In this document: positions 1 through 6,317 of the stretch, piece by piece
Layout: each line of letters starts with the position of its first letter
Position numbering within the stretch: position 1 is the first letter of the stretch
Assembly: GCA_018712915.1 (NCBI GenBank)
Contig: DVGC01000041.1
Location: forward strand, 1 to 53,773
Source: Candidatus Copromonas faecavium (nom. illeg.)
Lineage (GTDB): Bacteria > Bacillota > Clostridia > Lachnospirales > Lachnospiraceae
Length of the DNA: 53,773 bases
Direction: 5' to 3'
The notes under the pieces: generated by a model
The model's database searches: none
Seen by the model: only the letters and a program-made list of their open reading frames with translations
Told to the model about the DNA's origin: nothing
Program-made: the position numbers and the translations under genes

Positions 1-609
1 AAGTTTGATGTAGGTATATGTTTTCCCGGAACCAGCTTTCCCTACATGCCAGTAGACCGTAATCTCTCGCAAAGGGGGAGTCTGCTGATTTTTCATCCGG
101 ATAAAAGCCCTCCTGATGAGCTTTTCATGCCTCCAGAACGAAACGTCTCTGTCCATAATCTCATTCGGGGTATACCCTTCCATTAATAAACGCTGGACTT
201 CATCCAGGTCCGTACGGTGGCCCTGATTGGAGACAATTTCACCTCTGAAAATGGCGGGAACGACGATGGTATGGGCCTTTTCTTCAAAGCGCCCCGTTTT
301 TCGGATATAACTCTCTGCGTCTTCTTTCGTGCCTCTCATGGGTTCAATGTGAATCCCTGGGAACAGCTTTTGAATGGCAGAGAAGCGGGCTTTCTGTGGG
401 TCGCAAAGCACCAGATGCAGATGCTCGTTCCCGGTGTCTCCAATCTCATAGTTACCGGCACAAGTACGCCTGGGCTTGTCCTTTATCCACAGGTCCAGGG
501 CTGCGTTCACCATTTCCTCTGGGGTGGCTTCCTCTCCCCAGATGGTCCTGGGAGAGTTTAAAACGCAGAACCAGGTCCTGGCGGATTGGGTGGTTGGAAC
601 GTTACTCAT
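1..609 (-). CDS. CRESS-like rolling-circle Rep / relaxase, C-terminus beyond window
   Basis: This gene runs off the left edge; 203 codons are visible and the frame is open to base 1. It reads as a HUH endonuclease joined to a helicase. Motif I is WFCVLNS (residues 13-19), the metal-binding motif II is HLHL (63-66), and motif III is YIRK (101-104), where Y101 should be the nicking tyrosine. A Walker A GKAGSGKT follows at 190-197. This order (single-Tyr HUH with YxxK, then an NTPase) is that of CRESS-DNA virus Reps and their bacterial plasmid relatives, and viral-Rep-like relaxases are known on some Firmicutes mobilizable elements. The start ATG overlaps the upstream stop by 8 nt, with AAGGAGG inside the upstream gene, so translation is probably coupled. 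Expected role: nick the hairpin at 1250-1277 and drive rolling-circle replication or transfer. Whether the helicase half is complete cannot be seen. Confidence 0.85.
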   Translation of the reverse strand, partial: MSNVPTTQSARTWFCVLNSPRTIWGEEATPEEMVNAALDLWIKDKPRRTCAGNYEIGDTGNEHLHLVLCDPQKARFSAIQKLFPGIHIEPMRGTKEDAESYIRKTGRFEEKAHTIVVPAIFRGEIVSNQGHRTDLDEVQRLLMEGYTPNEIMDRDVSFWRHEKLIRRAFIRMKNQQTPPLREITVYWHVGKAGSGKTYTYIKL

Positions 610-1108
610 TCAAATCTTTGCCTCCTTCTATAGTAGCTGTTGTTGATAAGTACGTATAATCTTTGCTGCGAATCAGCTCTAAAACTTTTTCGCAGAACTG
701 GACGGAGACCAAATTCCGATAGTCTTCACCTGTCGTATAAAAATTTTCCAGCTTATACTTAAGAAGGGAAGGGTCAACGTCCTTTGCTTCAATCGGCTTG
801 TGAAACGAATACGAACCAACGCTATAGTAAAAGAAATATTTCGTAATCAAGCTTTCATCATAATCCAGCTGATTTTGCCAATGAACAGCAATCGGCTTTA
901 CGATGGACAATAATTCATCCTTCATCCGATAATACAAATCAATCTTTTCATGGCAATTCTTACGATAACGGCTAAATCTTGGATATTCACGCAACTCGTC
1001 TCTGTAATTTTTGGCTCGTTTGCTACAACTATAGGCACAAGCCCCCAAGATGTCGTCTGTGATAATTCTCTGTTTTAAAAGCTGATTCATCTGTCTCGTC
1101 GTTCTCAT
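602..1108 (-). CDS. hypothetical protein of the Rep element
   Basis: A 168-aa protein I do not recognise. It is rich in Tyr, Lys, Arg and Ser, has no signal peptide or membrane segment, and has a basic N-terminal half with a Cys pair near residues 24-28. It lies immediately upstream of rep on the same strand and overlaps its start by 8 nt, so the two are probably co-translated. It is the first gene after the putative origin hairpin, so it could be a Rep accessory or DNA-binding protein. That is inferred only from position. The start ATG at 1108 is preceded by a good AAAGGAGAAACGACC Shine-Dalgarno context. Confidence 0.65.
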   Translation of the reverse strand: MRTTRQMNQLLKQRIITDDILGACAYSCSKRAKNYRDELREYPRFSRYRKNCHEKIDLYYRMKDELLSIVKPIAVHWQNQLDYDESLITKYFFYYSVGSYSFHKPIEAKDVDPSLLKYKLENFYTTGEDYRNLVSVQFCEKVLELIRSKDYTYLSTTATIEGGKDLNE

Positions 1109-1233
1109 GGTCGTTTCTCCTTTTCTTTACAAAAATGTTGTCCTAAAAGTGATTAGTAAAATGATGGGTGGGACAAGCCGTATGGGACAAACATGCGGCT
1201 GCAAAGGCTGATGTTTCCTGGGCTTTTCAGTCC

Positions 1234-1247
1234 TTGTCCCGTGTCCC
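1234..1247 (-). repeat. tandem iterons GGGACAN next to origin hairpin
   Basis: On the minus strand GGGACAC and GGGACAA stand head to tail, starting three bases after the hairpin stem. Two more GGGACAA copies in the opposite orientation lie at 1170-1176 and 1184-1190. CRESS Reps bind short tandem iterons beside the origin hairpin, so these are the best candidates for the Rep recognition sequence. The assignment is inferred from pattern and position. Confidence 0.65.
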
Positions 1248-1249
1248 AA

Positions 1250-1277
1250 AAGCTGCCGGTAATACTTGCGGCAGCTT
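1250..1277 (-). other. putative rolling-circle origin hairpin with circovirus-type nonanucleotide
   Basis: The minus strand reads stem AAGCTGCCG, loop CAAGTATTAC, stem CGGCAGCTT: a perfect 9-bp stem with a 10-nt loop. The loop contains AAGTATTAC, which fits NANTATTAC, the conserved nonanucleotide nicked by circovirus and related Reps. The hairpin is in the sense orientation of the rep gene and lies beside tandem iterons. It falls in the 400-nt gap between the translocase gene and the gene preceding rep, the place where oriT sits in Tn916-like modules. Rep cleavage here is inferred, but stem, loop, iterons and a CRESS-like Rep in one element agree with one another. Confidence 0.8.
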
Positions 1278-1312
1278 CTCCCCTGATGGACTGACGGATG
1301 CTGCTATCACAA

Positions 1313-1411
1313 GCTGGCAGGCCAGCTCCCGGCCTGGGACCCATCGGCCCAGGCACGGAAGGAACAATAAAGCCAGCAGGCTGGCTCCCGGCGTGACCGG
1401 CCAACGGCCGG
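1313..1411. repeat. cluster of four GC-rich inverted repeats
   Basis: Four short palindromic units follow each other: GCTGGC-AG-GCCAGC at 1313-1326, GCCTGGG/CCCAGGC with a 9-nt loop at 1332-1354, GCCAGC-AG-GCTGGC at 1372-1385 (the first unit inside out), and CCGGCC-AAC-GGCCGG at 1397-1411. CTCCCGGC is repeated directly after the first and third units. The block is non-coding and GC-rich compared with its surroundings. It could be an oriT, a single-strand origin or a resolution site of the element; the sequence does not decide among these. Confidence 0.55.
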
Positions 1412-1511
1412 CCACTTGGGGATGCATTCACGAGGCTTTCCTTTCTGCCCCCCGGACACGACTCCGCCGGCGGGCTCCTTTCCGGGGCCCTTGGCTCCAC
1501 GTGACCGGCGG

Positions 1512-2303
1512 TCATAGGGCCGTTCCGCCCTCATCCCTCTCCTGACGCCGAAATGTAGCTGCCAGATTCCGGTCCGTGCATGCCTTTGGAGAAACCCCGC
1601 GGATGGCAGAAAACTGGAATCCGCCGATCAGGGCATGTCCCTCCCCGATTTGCCGGCACGGCTTTAAGGCAGACAGGAAATCCGATGGAAATACCATTTG
1701 AAAGCCGTCAGAGGAAAGATTTCCCATGGCAACAACCAGGCCGAAGTTATCACGGGCTCCGTTTCGGAAGAAGACCGCATCCGGCCTCTGCAAGGCACAC
1801 AGGACGAAAACGCCGATGGACCTGCCAAGCATCAGAAGCTGCCCCATCTTCGCCAGAACATCCTCCTGCTCCTTTTTTGGCAGTGACAGGAGAAACCCGC
1901 CCCACTCATCGAATCCGAGGATGAGCGGCGTACGTTTTTTGTCACGGCCCTCCAGACGGTCCGTAAACCTCTGAAAGAAGGCCTCAAAGATGTCCCGACA
2001 GGAGCGGAAGTCACCGAAATGACTGCCGGTTTCCAGGAAAGCGAAATCCTCCATTCTGGTTTTATAGGAACAGAGATACAGCTCTGCTTCTGGCTCGTAA
2101 CGAATGAAGGAGGAAAGCATCACCTTGAAAAAGGAGGTCTTTCCGCTTCCGGTTCCCCCGACAATCAAAGCGTGGGGAAATTTCGCATAGGGCCAAAGAA
2201 GCGGACGGCGAAACCTCCGGGGACTCCCGTCTGGGAGCATGTGCAGCATCTCCATGTATGCCACCGGAATGGTTCCTTCCGGTACCTGAAGCAATCGACT
2301 CAT
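1512..2303 (-). CDS. FtsK/TcpA-like DNA translocase (coupling ATPase)
   Basis: This 263-aa P-loop ATPase has Walker A GGTGSGKT at 49-56 and a Walker B-like strand PLILGFDEWGGF with D132-E133. A later ALQRPDA stretch matches the sensor region of FtsK/SpoIIIE- and TcpA-type motors. It lacks the N-terminal membrane region of full FtsK and is short for the family, so it probably works with the membrane protein encoded just upstream (4-nt ATGA overlap). In Tn916-type elements an FtsK-like Orf21 sits immediately before oriT and the relaxase, and the same order is kept here. Likely role: to bring or pump element DNA to the membrane during transfer. A function in DNA segregation cannot be excluded. 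Confidence 0.8.
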   Translation of the reverse strand: MSRLLQVPEGTIPVAYMEMLHMLPDGSPRRFRRPLLWPYAKFPHALIVGGTGSGKTSFFKVMLSSFIRYEPEAELYLCSYKTRMEDFAFLETGSHFGDFRSCRDIFEAFFQRFTDRLEGRDKKRTPLILGFDEWGGFLLSLPKKEQEDVLAKMGQLLMLGRSIGVFVLCALQRPDAVFFRNGARDNFGLVVAMGNLSSDGFQMVFPSDFLSALKPCRQIGEGHALIGGFQFSAIRGVSPKACTDRNLAATFRRQERDEGGTAL

Positions 2304-2833
2304 AAAATTACCTCCACTTTTAAAAATGTAAAGCTCTTCCTATAAAAGGGGAGCCCCACCTTCACCTGGCTCCATGCGCCGGCGAATGCCTGCTCCACAT
2401 CTGCCTGCACGCAGTTCCGAAGGGAGATGGCATCCTCCGGGGACAATGCCTGCCGATGCTGCTCCGCCAGCCGGACGATGAAAACCATCCGATGCAGGTC
2501 GCCGGTCCTTTGAATGGCAACCGGTACCTCGGCGATATCCGTGGGGACCTGAAGGGGAACGTTCCAGCGTGCCTGCTGGAGAAAGTCATAGAAGAACCGC
2601 TGAATCTCCGAGCGAAGGTAAGCTTCACGCTCTGCTCGCCGGCACATAGCCGCATAATTATTCCAGAACTGCAAACCAATCCATGACAGCAGGATCGCAT
2701 ACAAGAGGAAAAAGAAGGTAAGCGGGTCCAGAGGGAACATGGCGCTTAGCACCAGGCTCATGAGGGTCAATGCGGCAATCACGCAGGACAGGACTTCCGC
2801 TGCCTCTTTGAAATATTGAATGGGTTGTCTCAT
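2300..2833 (-). CDS. two-TM membrane protein of mobile element
   Basis: A 177-aa protein with two hydrophobic segments at about residues 12-33 and 36-56, separated by a Pro-Leu-Asp turn, followed by a soluble, charged C-terminal domain of about 115 residues. I do not recognise the family. Its stop overlaps the translocase start by 4 nt, a strong hint that the two are made together. The translocase itself has no membrane anchor, so this protein may dock the ATPase at the membrane; that is inference. The start is ATG 2833 with AAAGGAG a few bases before. Confidence 0.7.
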   Translation of the reverse strand: MRQPIQYFKEAAEVLSCVIAALTLMSLVLSAMFPLDPLTFFFLLYAILLSWIGLQFWNNYAAMCRRAEREAYLRSEIQRFFYDFLQQARWNVPLQVPTDIAEVPVAIQRTGDLHRMVFIVRLAEQHRQALSPEDAISLRNCVQADVEQAFAGAWSQVKVGLPFYRKSFTFLKVEVIL

Positions 2834-2883
2834 ATAAAAACTCCTTTCAAAAGGTTGGCGGGGAACGTTTCCCCGCCATTCAC

Positions 2884-3210
2884 CTAGCCGACGCGGGTGA
2901 CCGAAGATGCCACGATGGTTTGCCGGATGGTTCCATCAATTTCCGACAACCGGATTCTGGCGTTTTCAAAAGAAACAAAAACCGTCTCTCTCTTTGCCAG
3001 CCCCTTCTGGATTTCCTCCGGTTCCTCTCCGTCTACCTTGACTCGCAGCTGTTCGCAAAGGAATGGATCCTTCACCAGATAGGTGTAGCCCTGAATCTTT
3101 CCAGTTGCCTTCCCATCCACGTATACGTAGTAGGGGTATACGCGTTTCACCTCGAATTTCTCGGTGGGAGTTTGATGGCTCAGGTATACCTTGATGTCTC
3201 GCAAATCCAC
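2884..3210 (-). CDS. hypothetical 108-aa element protein
   Basis: A small, probably beta-rich soluble protein (many alternating Val/Tyr/Lys segments, for example KVYLSHQ and KRVYPYYVYVDG) with no recognised motif. It lies 50 nt upstream of the membrane-protein gene on the same strand, with GGAGGTGAGATAAGTGG just before its start. Its place before a translocase gene resembles the small DUF961-type proteins (Orf22/Orf23) of Tn916, and it shares a loose pattern of strands with them. I cannot show homology from the sequence alone. Confidence 0.65.
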   Translation of the reverse strand: MDLRDIKVYLSHQTPTEKFEVKRVYPYYVYVDGKATGKIQGYTYLVKDPFLCEQLRVKVDGEEPEEIQKGLAKRETVFVSFENARIRLSEIDGTIRQTIVASSVTRVG

Positions 3211-3295
3211 TTATCTCACCTCCTTATGAATGCGTCGCTTATCAGTTACGCGCTTATCATACCCCTGCTTTTTTTGAAAAACCGGACATCTAGCT

Positions 3296-3925
3296 TCAAT
3301 GCTCGATTTTTTCTAATAACAACTGATTCAAGCTGATTTCCTCTTGAAAGACCTCCCGGAGCATCCAAAACTGAAGCAGTTTTATTTCTGTCGTTCCCTT
3401 GATGTAGCGGGGAATCATGCGGGAGCCAACGCCCAAAATCTCAGCGATGCATTCCTTTTTGCAATGCATGGACTTTAAAAATTTGTTCAATTCCCTTCCA
3501 ATTTCTTCCGGACGGCGAAGGCGGCAATCGGTTTCGGATTGCACACCCAAAAGGAGCCAGGATATATCGGGTTTCCTGACTTCTTCTAATTGGTTGACAT
3601 TCTGGAAGAAAAGTCTCCATCTTTCCAGTGAAATGGTCAGATACCCGTCCACGTAATCGCGGGCAGCACGTCCGGAAAGACTTTGGCATCTGCTTTTGTC
3701 ATGGTCCTCCTTTGAGGGATCGGTAAACAAGTCAGCCAGCTCATCGTACGAAAGACCGTTTTCTTTCCTCCATTTGTCCAGACGCTGGCCCATTTCCTTG
3801 ATGCGAATCTTTGTTCGTTCCTTCAGCCCCGCCTGTTCGTTCTCATCCATCCGGTAGAATGCTTTAACAGCTTCCGGTACCCTCCGCCACGTGTCATAGC
3901 GCCCTTTGGTTCTTGTCTCTTTCAT
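3296..3925 (-). CDS. putative DNA-binding regulator with HTH-like segments
   Basis: I chose ATG 3925 because AAGGAGA lies 8-10 nt before it, giving 209 aa; an in-frame extension to 4036 has no comparable site. Two segments look like XRE-type helix-turn-helices: GLSYDELADLF near residues 58-68, followed by a charged insertion, and KECIAEILGVGSRMIPRYIK near 155-174. This fits a regulator at the head of the element operon, whose remaining genes all lie downstream on the same strand. The assignment rests on pattern only and no specific family is recognised. Confidence 0.6.
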   Translation of the reverse strand: MKETRTKGRYDTWRRVPEAVKAFYRMDENEQAGLKERTKIRIKEMGQRLDKWRKENGLSYDELADLFTDPSKEDHDKSRCQSLSGRAARDYVDGYLTISLERWRLFFQNVNQLEEVRKPDISWLLLGVQSETDCRLRRPEEIGRELNKFLKSMHCKKECIAEILGVGSRMIPRYIKGTTEIKLLQFWMLREVFQEEISLNQLLLEKIEH

Positions 3926-4036
3926 CTCGGCAAATCTCCTTTTTTGTGATTTGCCGTTGATACTTTTCGGATGACATGTTTTTGAGAGAAACAAGGGGGT
4001 CTGTACGTTCGGGGGAACCACCGGATGGCCTGACAA

Positions 4037-4454
4037 CCATGCAAAAGGATTTGATAGAAAGGGGGATAAACAAAAAATGACCGGTATTTTTGAAGGGATG
4101 TGTTTTTTTATGGAAAACCGGAGGGACCACGTTTCCTCCGGAGAGAGGGGAAAGAAGCGCCGGGGCGTGCATTCACAGGCCGGTATAGGTACAACCAGGC
4201 TCGGGTCTGCATCGGGATGCGCCGGTGGATCCGTTTTTCGTCACGGTGAAAGCCAAAGACGGCCCGGTGCAGCAGTCTGTTGCAATGGTGGAACACAGTT
4301 CTCTTACGGGGAGATATATAAGGACTTGCTATTCCCACCGGTTAAAAAGGTGAAACATCCTCCGGTGACGGATAAGAAAGAGACGGTCAAAACAGGATGG
4401 GGTCGTTAACATATGGAAAAATGGAAAAATTCATAGAAATGTAAGGAGAACAGC
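4037..4454. other. gene-poor stretch at the presumed element boundary
   Basis: No convincing gene is present. Open frames on both strands have poor codon character and no good ribosome binding sites. The stretch separates the minus-strand element operon from the plus-strand secreted-protein gene, so the element's end is probably in or near it. I could not identify an attachment-site repeat without the other end of the element. Confidence 0.5.
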
Positions 4455-4483
4455 TTTACAGAATGGATAGATGATGCTATTCT
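4455..4483 (+). promoter_or_regulatory. sigma-A-type promoter for secreted protein
   Basis: TTTACA (4455-4460) and TATTCT (4478-4483) are separated by 17 bp, 35 bp before the start codon of the secreted cell-wall-binding protein. Confidence 0.5.
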
Positions 4484-4517
4484 GAAGATAGAAAATATAA
4501 AAGAAAGGAGCAACATC

Positions 4518-5270
4518 ATGAGCGTTACAAAAGCACAGAAATGTAAAAGCAGATTTGTGGTTCTTGGCGGATGCGGTTTATTATTGTTGGGCTCTGTTGC
4601 GCAGCCTGATATGGTAGCATATGCCGAGGAAACAGGAGCAGCAACCACACAGCAAGTCATACAACAAAGCGACCGCTGGGAAGGCACAGGCGATACCTGG
4701 CGAGTTAGAGCCTCGAATGGCAGTGGTTATTTAACCAATTCATGGTTCCAGGACCTCGACGGCAGTTGGTATATGCTCGGCGCAGACGGAATAATGTATA
4801 GCGGCCTCGTAACCGACCAGAGCACAGGCAAGAGCTACCTGCTCAACACGCAACATGATGGAACCTTCGGACGTATGCTTACCGCTGACGGCGTATACAA
4901 CGTGAACGGAGTCAATGTTTACCTGACCTTCAACCAGCAGCATGACGGAACCTTCGGAGCTATCACCTCAGGGTTAAATGAAGTGAGAAGCAGTGGAGTA
5001 CGAGAGACCAGCCTAGCGGCAATTCCCACCGATTCAGCCACGGGTAATACTAGCCAAGGCGCATCCGCCACATCACAGAATCAAACAAGTAACTCAAACA
5101 GCAGTTACGAAGATTACATTAACCCCCTCAAGGCAAAGCCAATCGACCAGTTGACTAGCGATGAGCTTGATGCGCTGATTGAGTGGCAATCAGGCGGCAA
5201 AGGAACAGCAGTGCGTCCCGGCGAACTCGACATGGATGCCGCAGCTTCAATACAGCTTAACGGGCAGTAA
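4518..5270 (+). CDS. secreted protein with cell-wall/choline-binding-type repeats
   Basis: This 250-aa protein has an N-terminal signal peptide: basic residues KAQKCKSR, a hydrophobic core VVLGGCGLLLLGSVA, and likely cleavage near AYA-EE at about residue 37. An aromatic-glycine segment follows, with NSWFQDLDGSWYMLGADG and two related units ending in QHDGTFG, as in CW_binding_1 (choline-binding type) repeats. A Ser/Thr/Asn/Gln-rich linker comes next (about 165-200), then a short C-terminal region with PIDQLTSDELDALIEW. No enzymatic domain is visible. It is expected outside the cell, held to wall or teichoic-acid sugars. The ribosome binding site AAAGGAG is 8 nt upstream. It stands alone between a mobile element and a transposon remnant, so it may be accessory. 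Confidence 0.8.
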   Translation: MSVTKAQKCKSRFVVLGGCGLLLLGSVAQPDMVAYAEETGAATTQQVIQQSDRWEGTGDTWRVRASNGSGYLTNSWFQDLDGSWYMLGADGIMYSGLVTDQSTGKSYLLNTQHDGTFGRMLTADGVYNVNGVNVYLTFNQQHDGTFGAITSGLNEVRSSGVRETSLAAIPTDSATGNTSQGASATSQNQTSNSNSSYEDYINPLKAKPIDQLTSDELDALIEWQSGGKGTAVRPGELDMDAAASIQLNGQ

Positions 5271-5329
5271 ATCAGCAAATATTAAGAACTTCACAATGCT
5301 CCTTTCTAAATCATAAATCATTTACAGAG

Positions 5330-5372
5330 TGGAACTTATAAGCCTAATAGCTTATGCTAAGTTCCTTTTTAA
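5330..5372 (+). terminator. rho-independent terminator
   Basis: GGAACTTA pairs with TAAGTTCC, with an inner TAAGC/GCTTA pairing, followed by TTTTT. It lies 60 nt after the stop of the secreted protein. Confidence 0.8.
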
Positions 5373-5392
5373 TTACAAATGAAGCCAATCAC

Positions 5393-5440
5393 TAAGAGGT
5401 TGCATCCTAAATATATAGGACTGTGGCCTCTTATTTTTAT
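5393..5440 (+). terminator. second hairpin with T-run
   Basis: Outer stem AAGAGG/CCTCTT and inner TCCTA/TAGGA flank an A/T loop, followed by ATTTTTAT. It is either a tandem terminator or the end of a lost neighbouring transcript. Confidence 0.5.
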
Positions 5441-5616
5441 GCTTAAAAAAATATTTAGCTGTTCTCCAAATACGTAGATGGCACTATAAGTTTGTCATCC
5501 AGTGTCATACAGAATGTACTAAGAGATATAAATATTTTATTTTTAAGAGCTAAGACTGCCAATCAACAATACCAATGTTTATTAGCTCATACTGCCGAAG
5601 AAAGGAGGGTGACTCC

Positions 5617-5835
5617 GTGGAAGAACAGCAAGTAAGATACATTTACAAAGGGTATAAATACAGAATCTATCCCACCAACAAGCAGAAAGAATATTTTGAG
5701 CAGGCTTTCGGTGCAACTTATGCCGGCGGGGATAAAATAAGAGGATTTTTTGCTCTTGAAAGCATTTTGATAATGTGCTATACTATAAACAGAAAAAGGG
5801 AAAGCCAGAAACACACGGCCTACCCTAAACAGTAA
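5617..5835 (+). pseudogene. remnant of IS200/IS605-type TnpB
   Basis: A GTG start with a strong AAAGGAGGG site opens a frame whose first 34 residues include YKYRIYPTNKQKEYFEQAFG, the usual N-terminus of TnpB (RuvC-type RNA-guided nuclease of IS605-like elements). After GAT the similarity stops abruptly, just where TnpB should continue with an R-x-x-x-N segment. The frame then runs into unrelated sequence and ends within the antisense-RNA locus. A complete TnpB is about 370-450 residues, so more than 90% is missing, including all catalytic residues. This is deletion debris, not a working gene. Confidence 0.75.
5756..5784 (+). promoter_or_regulatory. promoter of antisense antitoxin RNA
   Basis: TTGAAA (5756-5761), a 17-bp spacer, then TATACT (5779-5784). 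It faces the toxin promoter and would start a transcript near 5791. Confidence 0.6.
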
Positions 5836-5891
5836 ACTTATAGCCCTAACGGGTCGCCGTCACTATTGCGAGTAGTGGCGGCTATTTTTTT
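5791..5891 (+). ncRNA. antisense RNA, probable type I antitoxin
   Basis: A predicted RNA of about 100 nt between a good promoter and a strong terminator. Near its 5' end GGG..GCC pairs with GGC..CCC (5798-5825). The 3' end is a 10-bp stem, GCCGTCACTA/TAGTGGCGGC (5856-5882), followed by seven Ts. The terminator overlaps the stop codon of the toxin gene on the opposite strand, so this RNA is complementary to the 3' end of the toxin mRNA. That is the usual arrangement in TxpA/RatA-like type I systems. There is no reading frame with a ribosome binding site in it. Confidence 0.6.
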
Positions 5892-5974
5892 CCCTTGAAT
5901 ATCTGATAAAGCAGACTTACAAGGGCTACAATGAATATTCCAATCTGAACCAAGTCCTGATATGTAACATACAT
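5882..5974 (-). CDS. putative holin-like type I toxin, 30 aa
   Basis: This very small gene is preceded by AGGAGGGG 8 nt from its ATG. The peptide starts MYVTYQDLVQ, has one hydrophobic helix (IGIFIVALVSLLYQIF, about residues 12-27) and ends in GKK. This matches the holin-like toxin family, whose members insert in the membrane and are silenced by an antisense RNA. The 90-nt leader contains CCCTCC segments able to pair with the ribosome binding site, as in other type I toxin mRNAs. A longer in-frame reading upstream (to 6070) is the leader, not protein. Toxicity is not demonstrated by sequence. Confidence 0.75.
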   Translation of the reverse strand: MYVTYQDLVQIGIFIVALVSLLYQIFKGKK

Positions 5975-6068
5975 TGGCTTGCCCCTCCTTTCTTTCGTCT
6001 GGAGGGTGAGCCCCTCCGAGCAGTGGAGGGTAGGCCGCCTTTTATGTGTTCTGACTTTCCGTAGTTGC

Positions 6069-6097
6069 ATTATAGCATAGGATCATCTGGCCAGCAA
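6069..6097 (-). promoter_or_regulatory. toxin promoter
   Basis: On the minus strand TTGCTG (6097-6092), a 17-bp spacer, then a perfect TATAAT (6074-6069). Transcription would start near 6062, giving a leader of about 88 nt. Confidence 0.65.
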
Positions 6098-6146
6098 CTT
6101 GAAAGCACATGTCTGTTCATTCTCTGCCAAACTAATGGTGAAGTGT

Positions 6147-6255
6147 TATGGTATAAATAGAAAGGAGAAAGCCAGAGCTGCAGGCTTTCCCCTAAATGAT
6201 ACGATTTGATTCGACTTGAGCTGTCACTGCCGCAATGGTGATGGCTATTTAAGTC
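6147..6255 (+). ncRNA. degenerate second copy of the antitoxin RNA
   Basis: The sequence aligns with the antitoxin RNA: a TATAAA-like box, then a GAAAGCC/GGCTTTC hairpin (6167-6189), CCCTAAA, and a weakened GTCAC/GTGAT hairpin before GGCTATTT. The 5' stem has changed on both sides relative to the first copy and still pairs, which supports a real RNA fold. The -35 box is poor, the T-run is broken and no second toxin lies opposite, so it may be a relic. Confidence 0.45.
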
Positions 6256-6317
6256 CCCAAAATTGCATGGCTCAAATCAAGAAGTACAGTAATAGATGAA
6301 CAAAACGATGATATGTA

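Noticed and set aside
1153-1515. Open frame of 120 codons starting with an ATGA overlap at the end of the translocase gene
   Set aside because: It reads through the hairpin origin and the palindrome cluster, has very high Pro/Gly/Ser/Arg content typical of a non-coding GC-rich frame, and has no recognisable motif.
4077-4409. 110-codon plus-strand frame between the element and the secreted protein
   Set aside because: No ribosome binding site, poor composition (Gly/Arg/Cys/Lys), and no family resemblance; treated as non-coding.
6256-6317. Possible second toxin opposite the second antitoxin-like RNA
   Set aside because: Neither strand here encodes a short hydrophobic peptide with a ribosome binding site; only the RNA copy is left.
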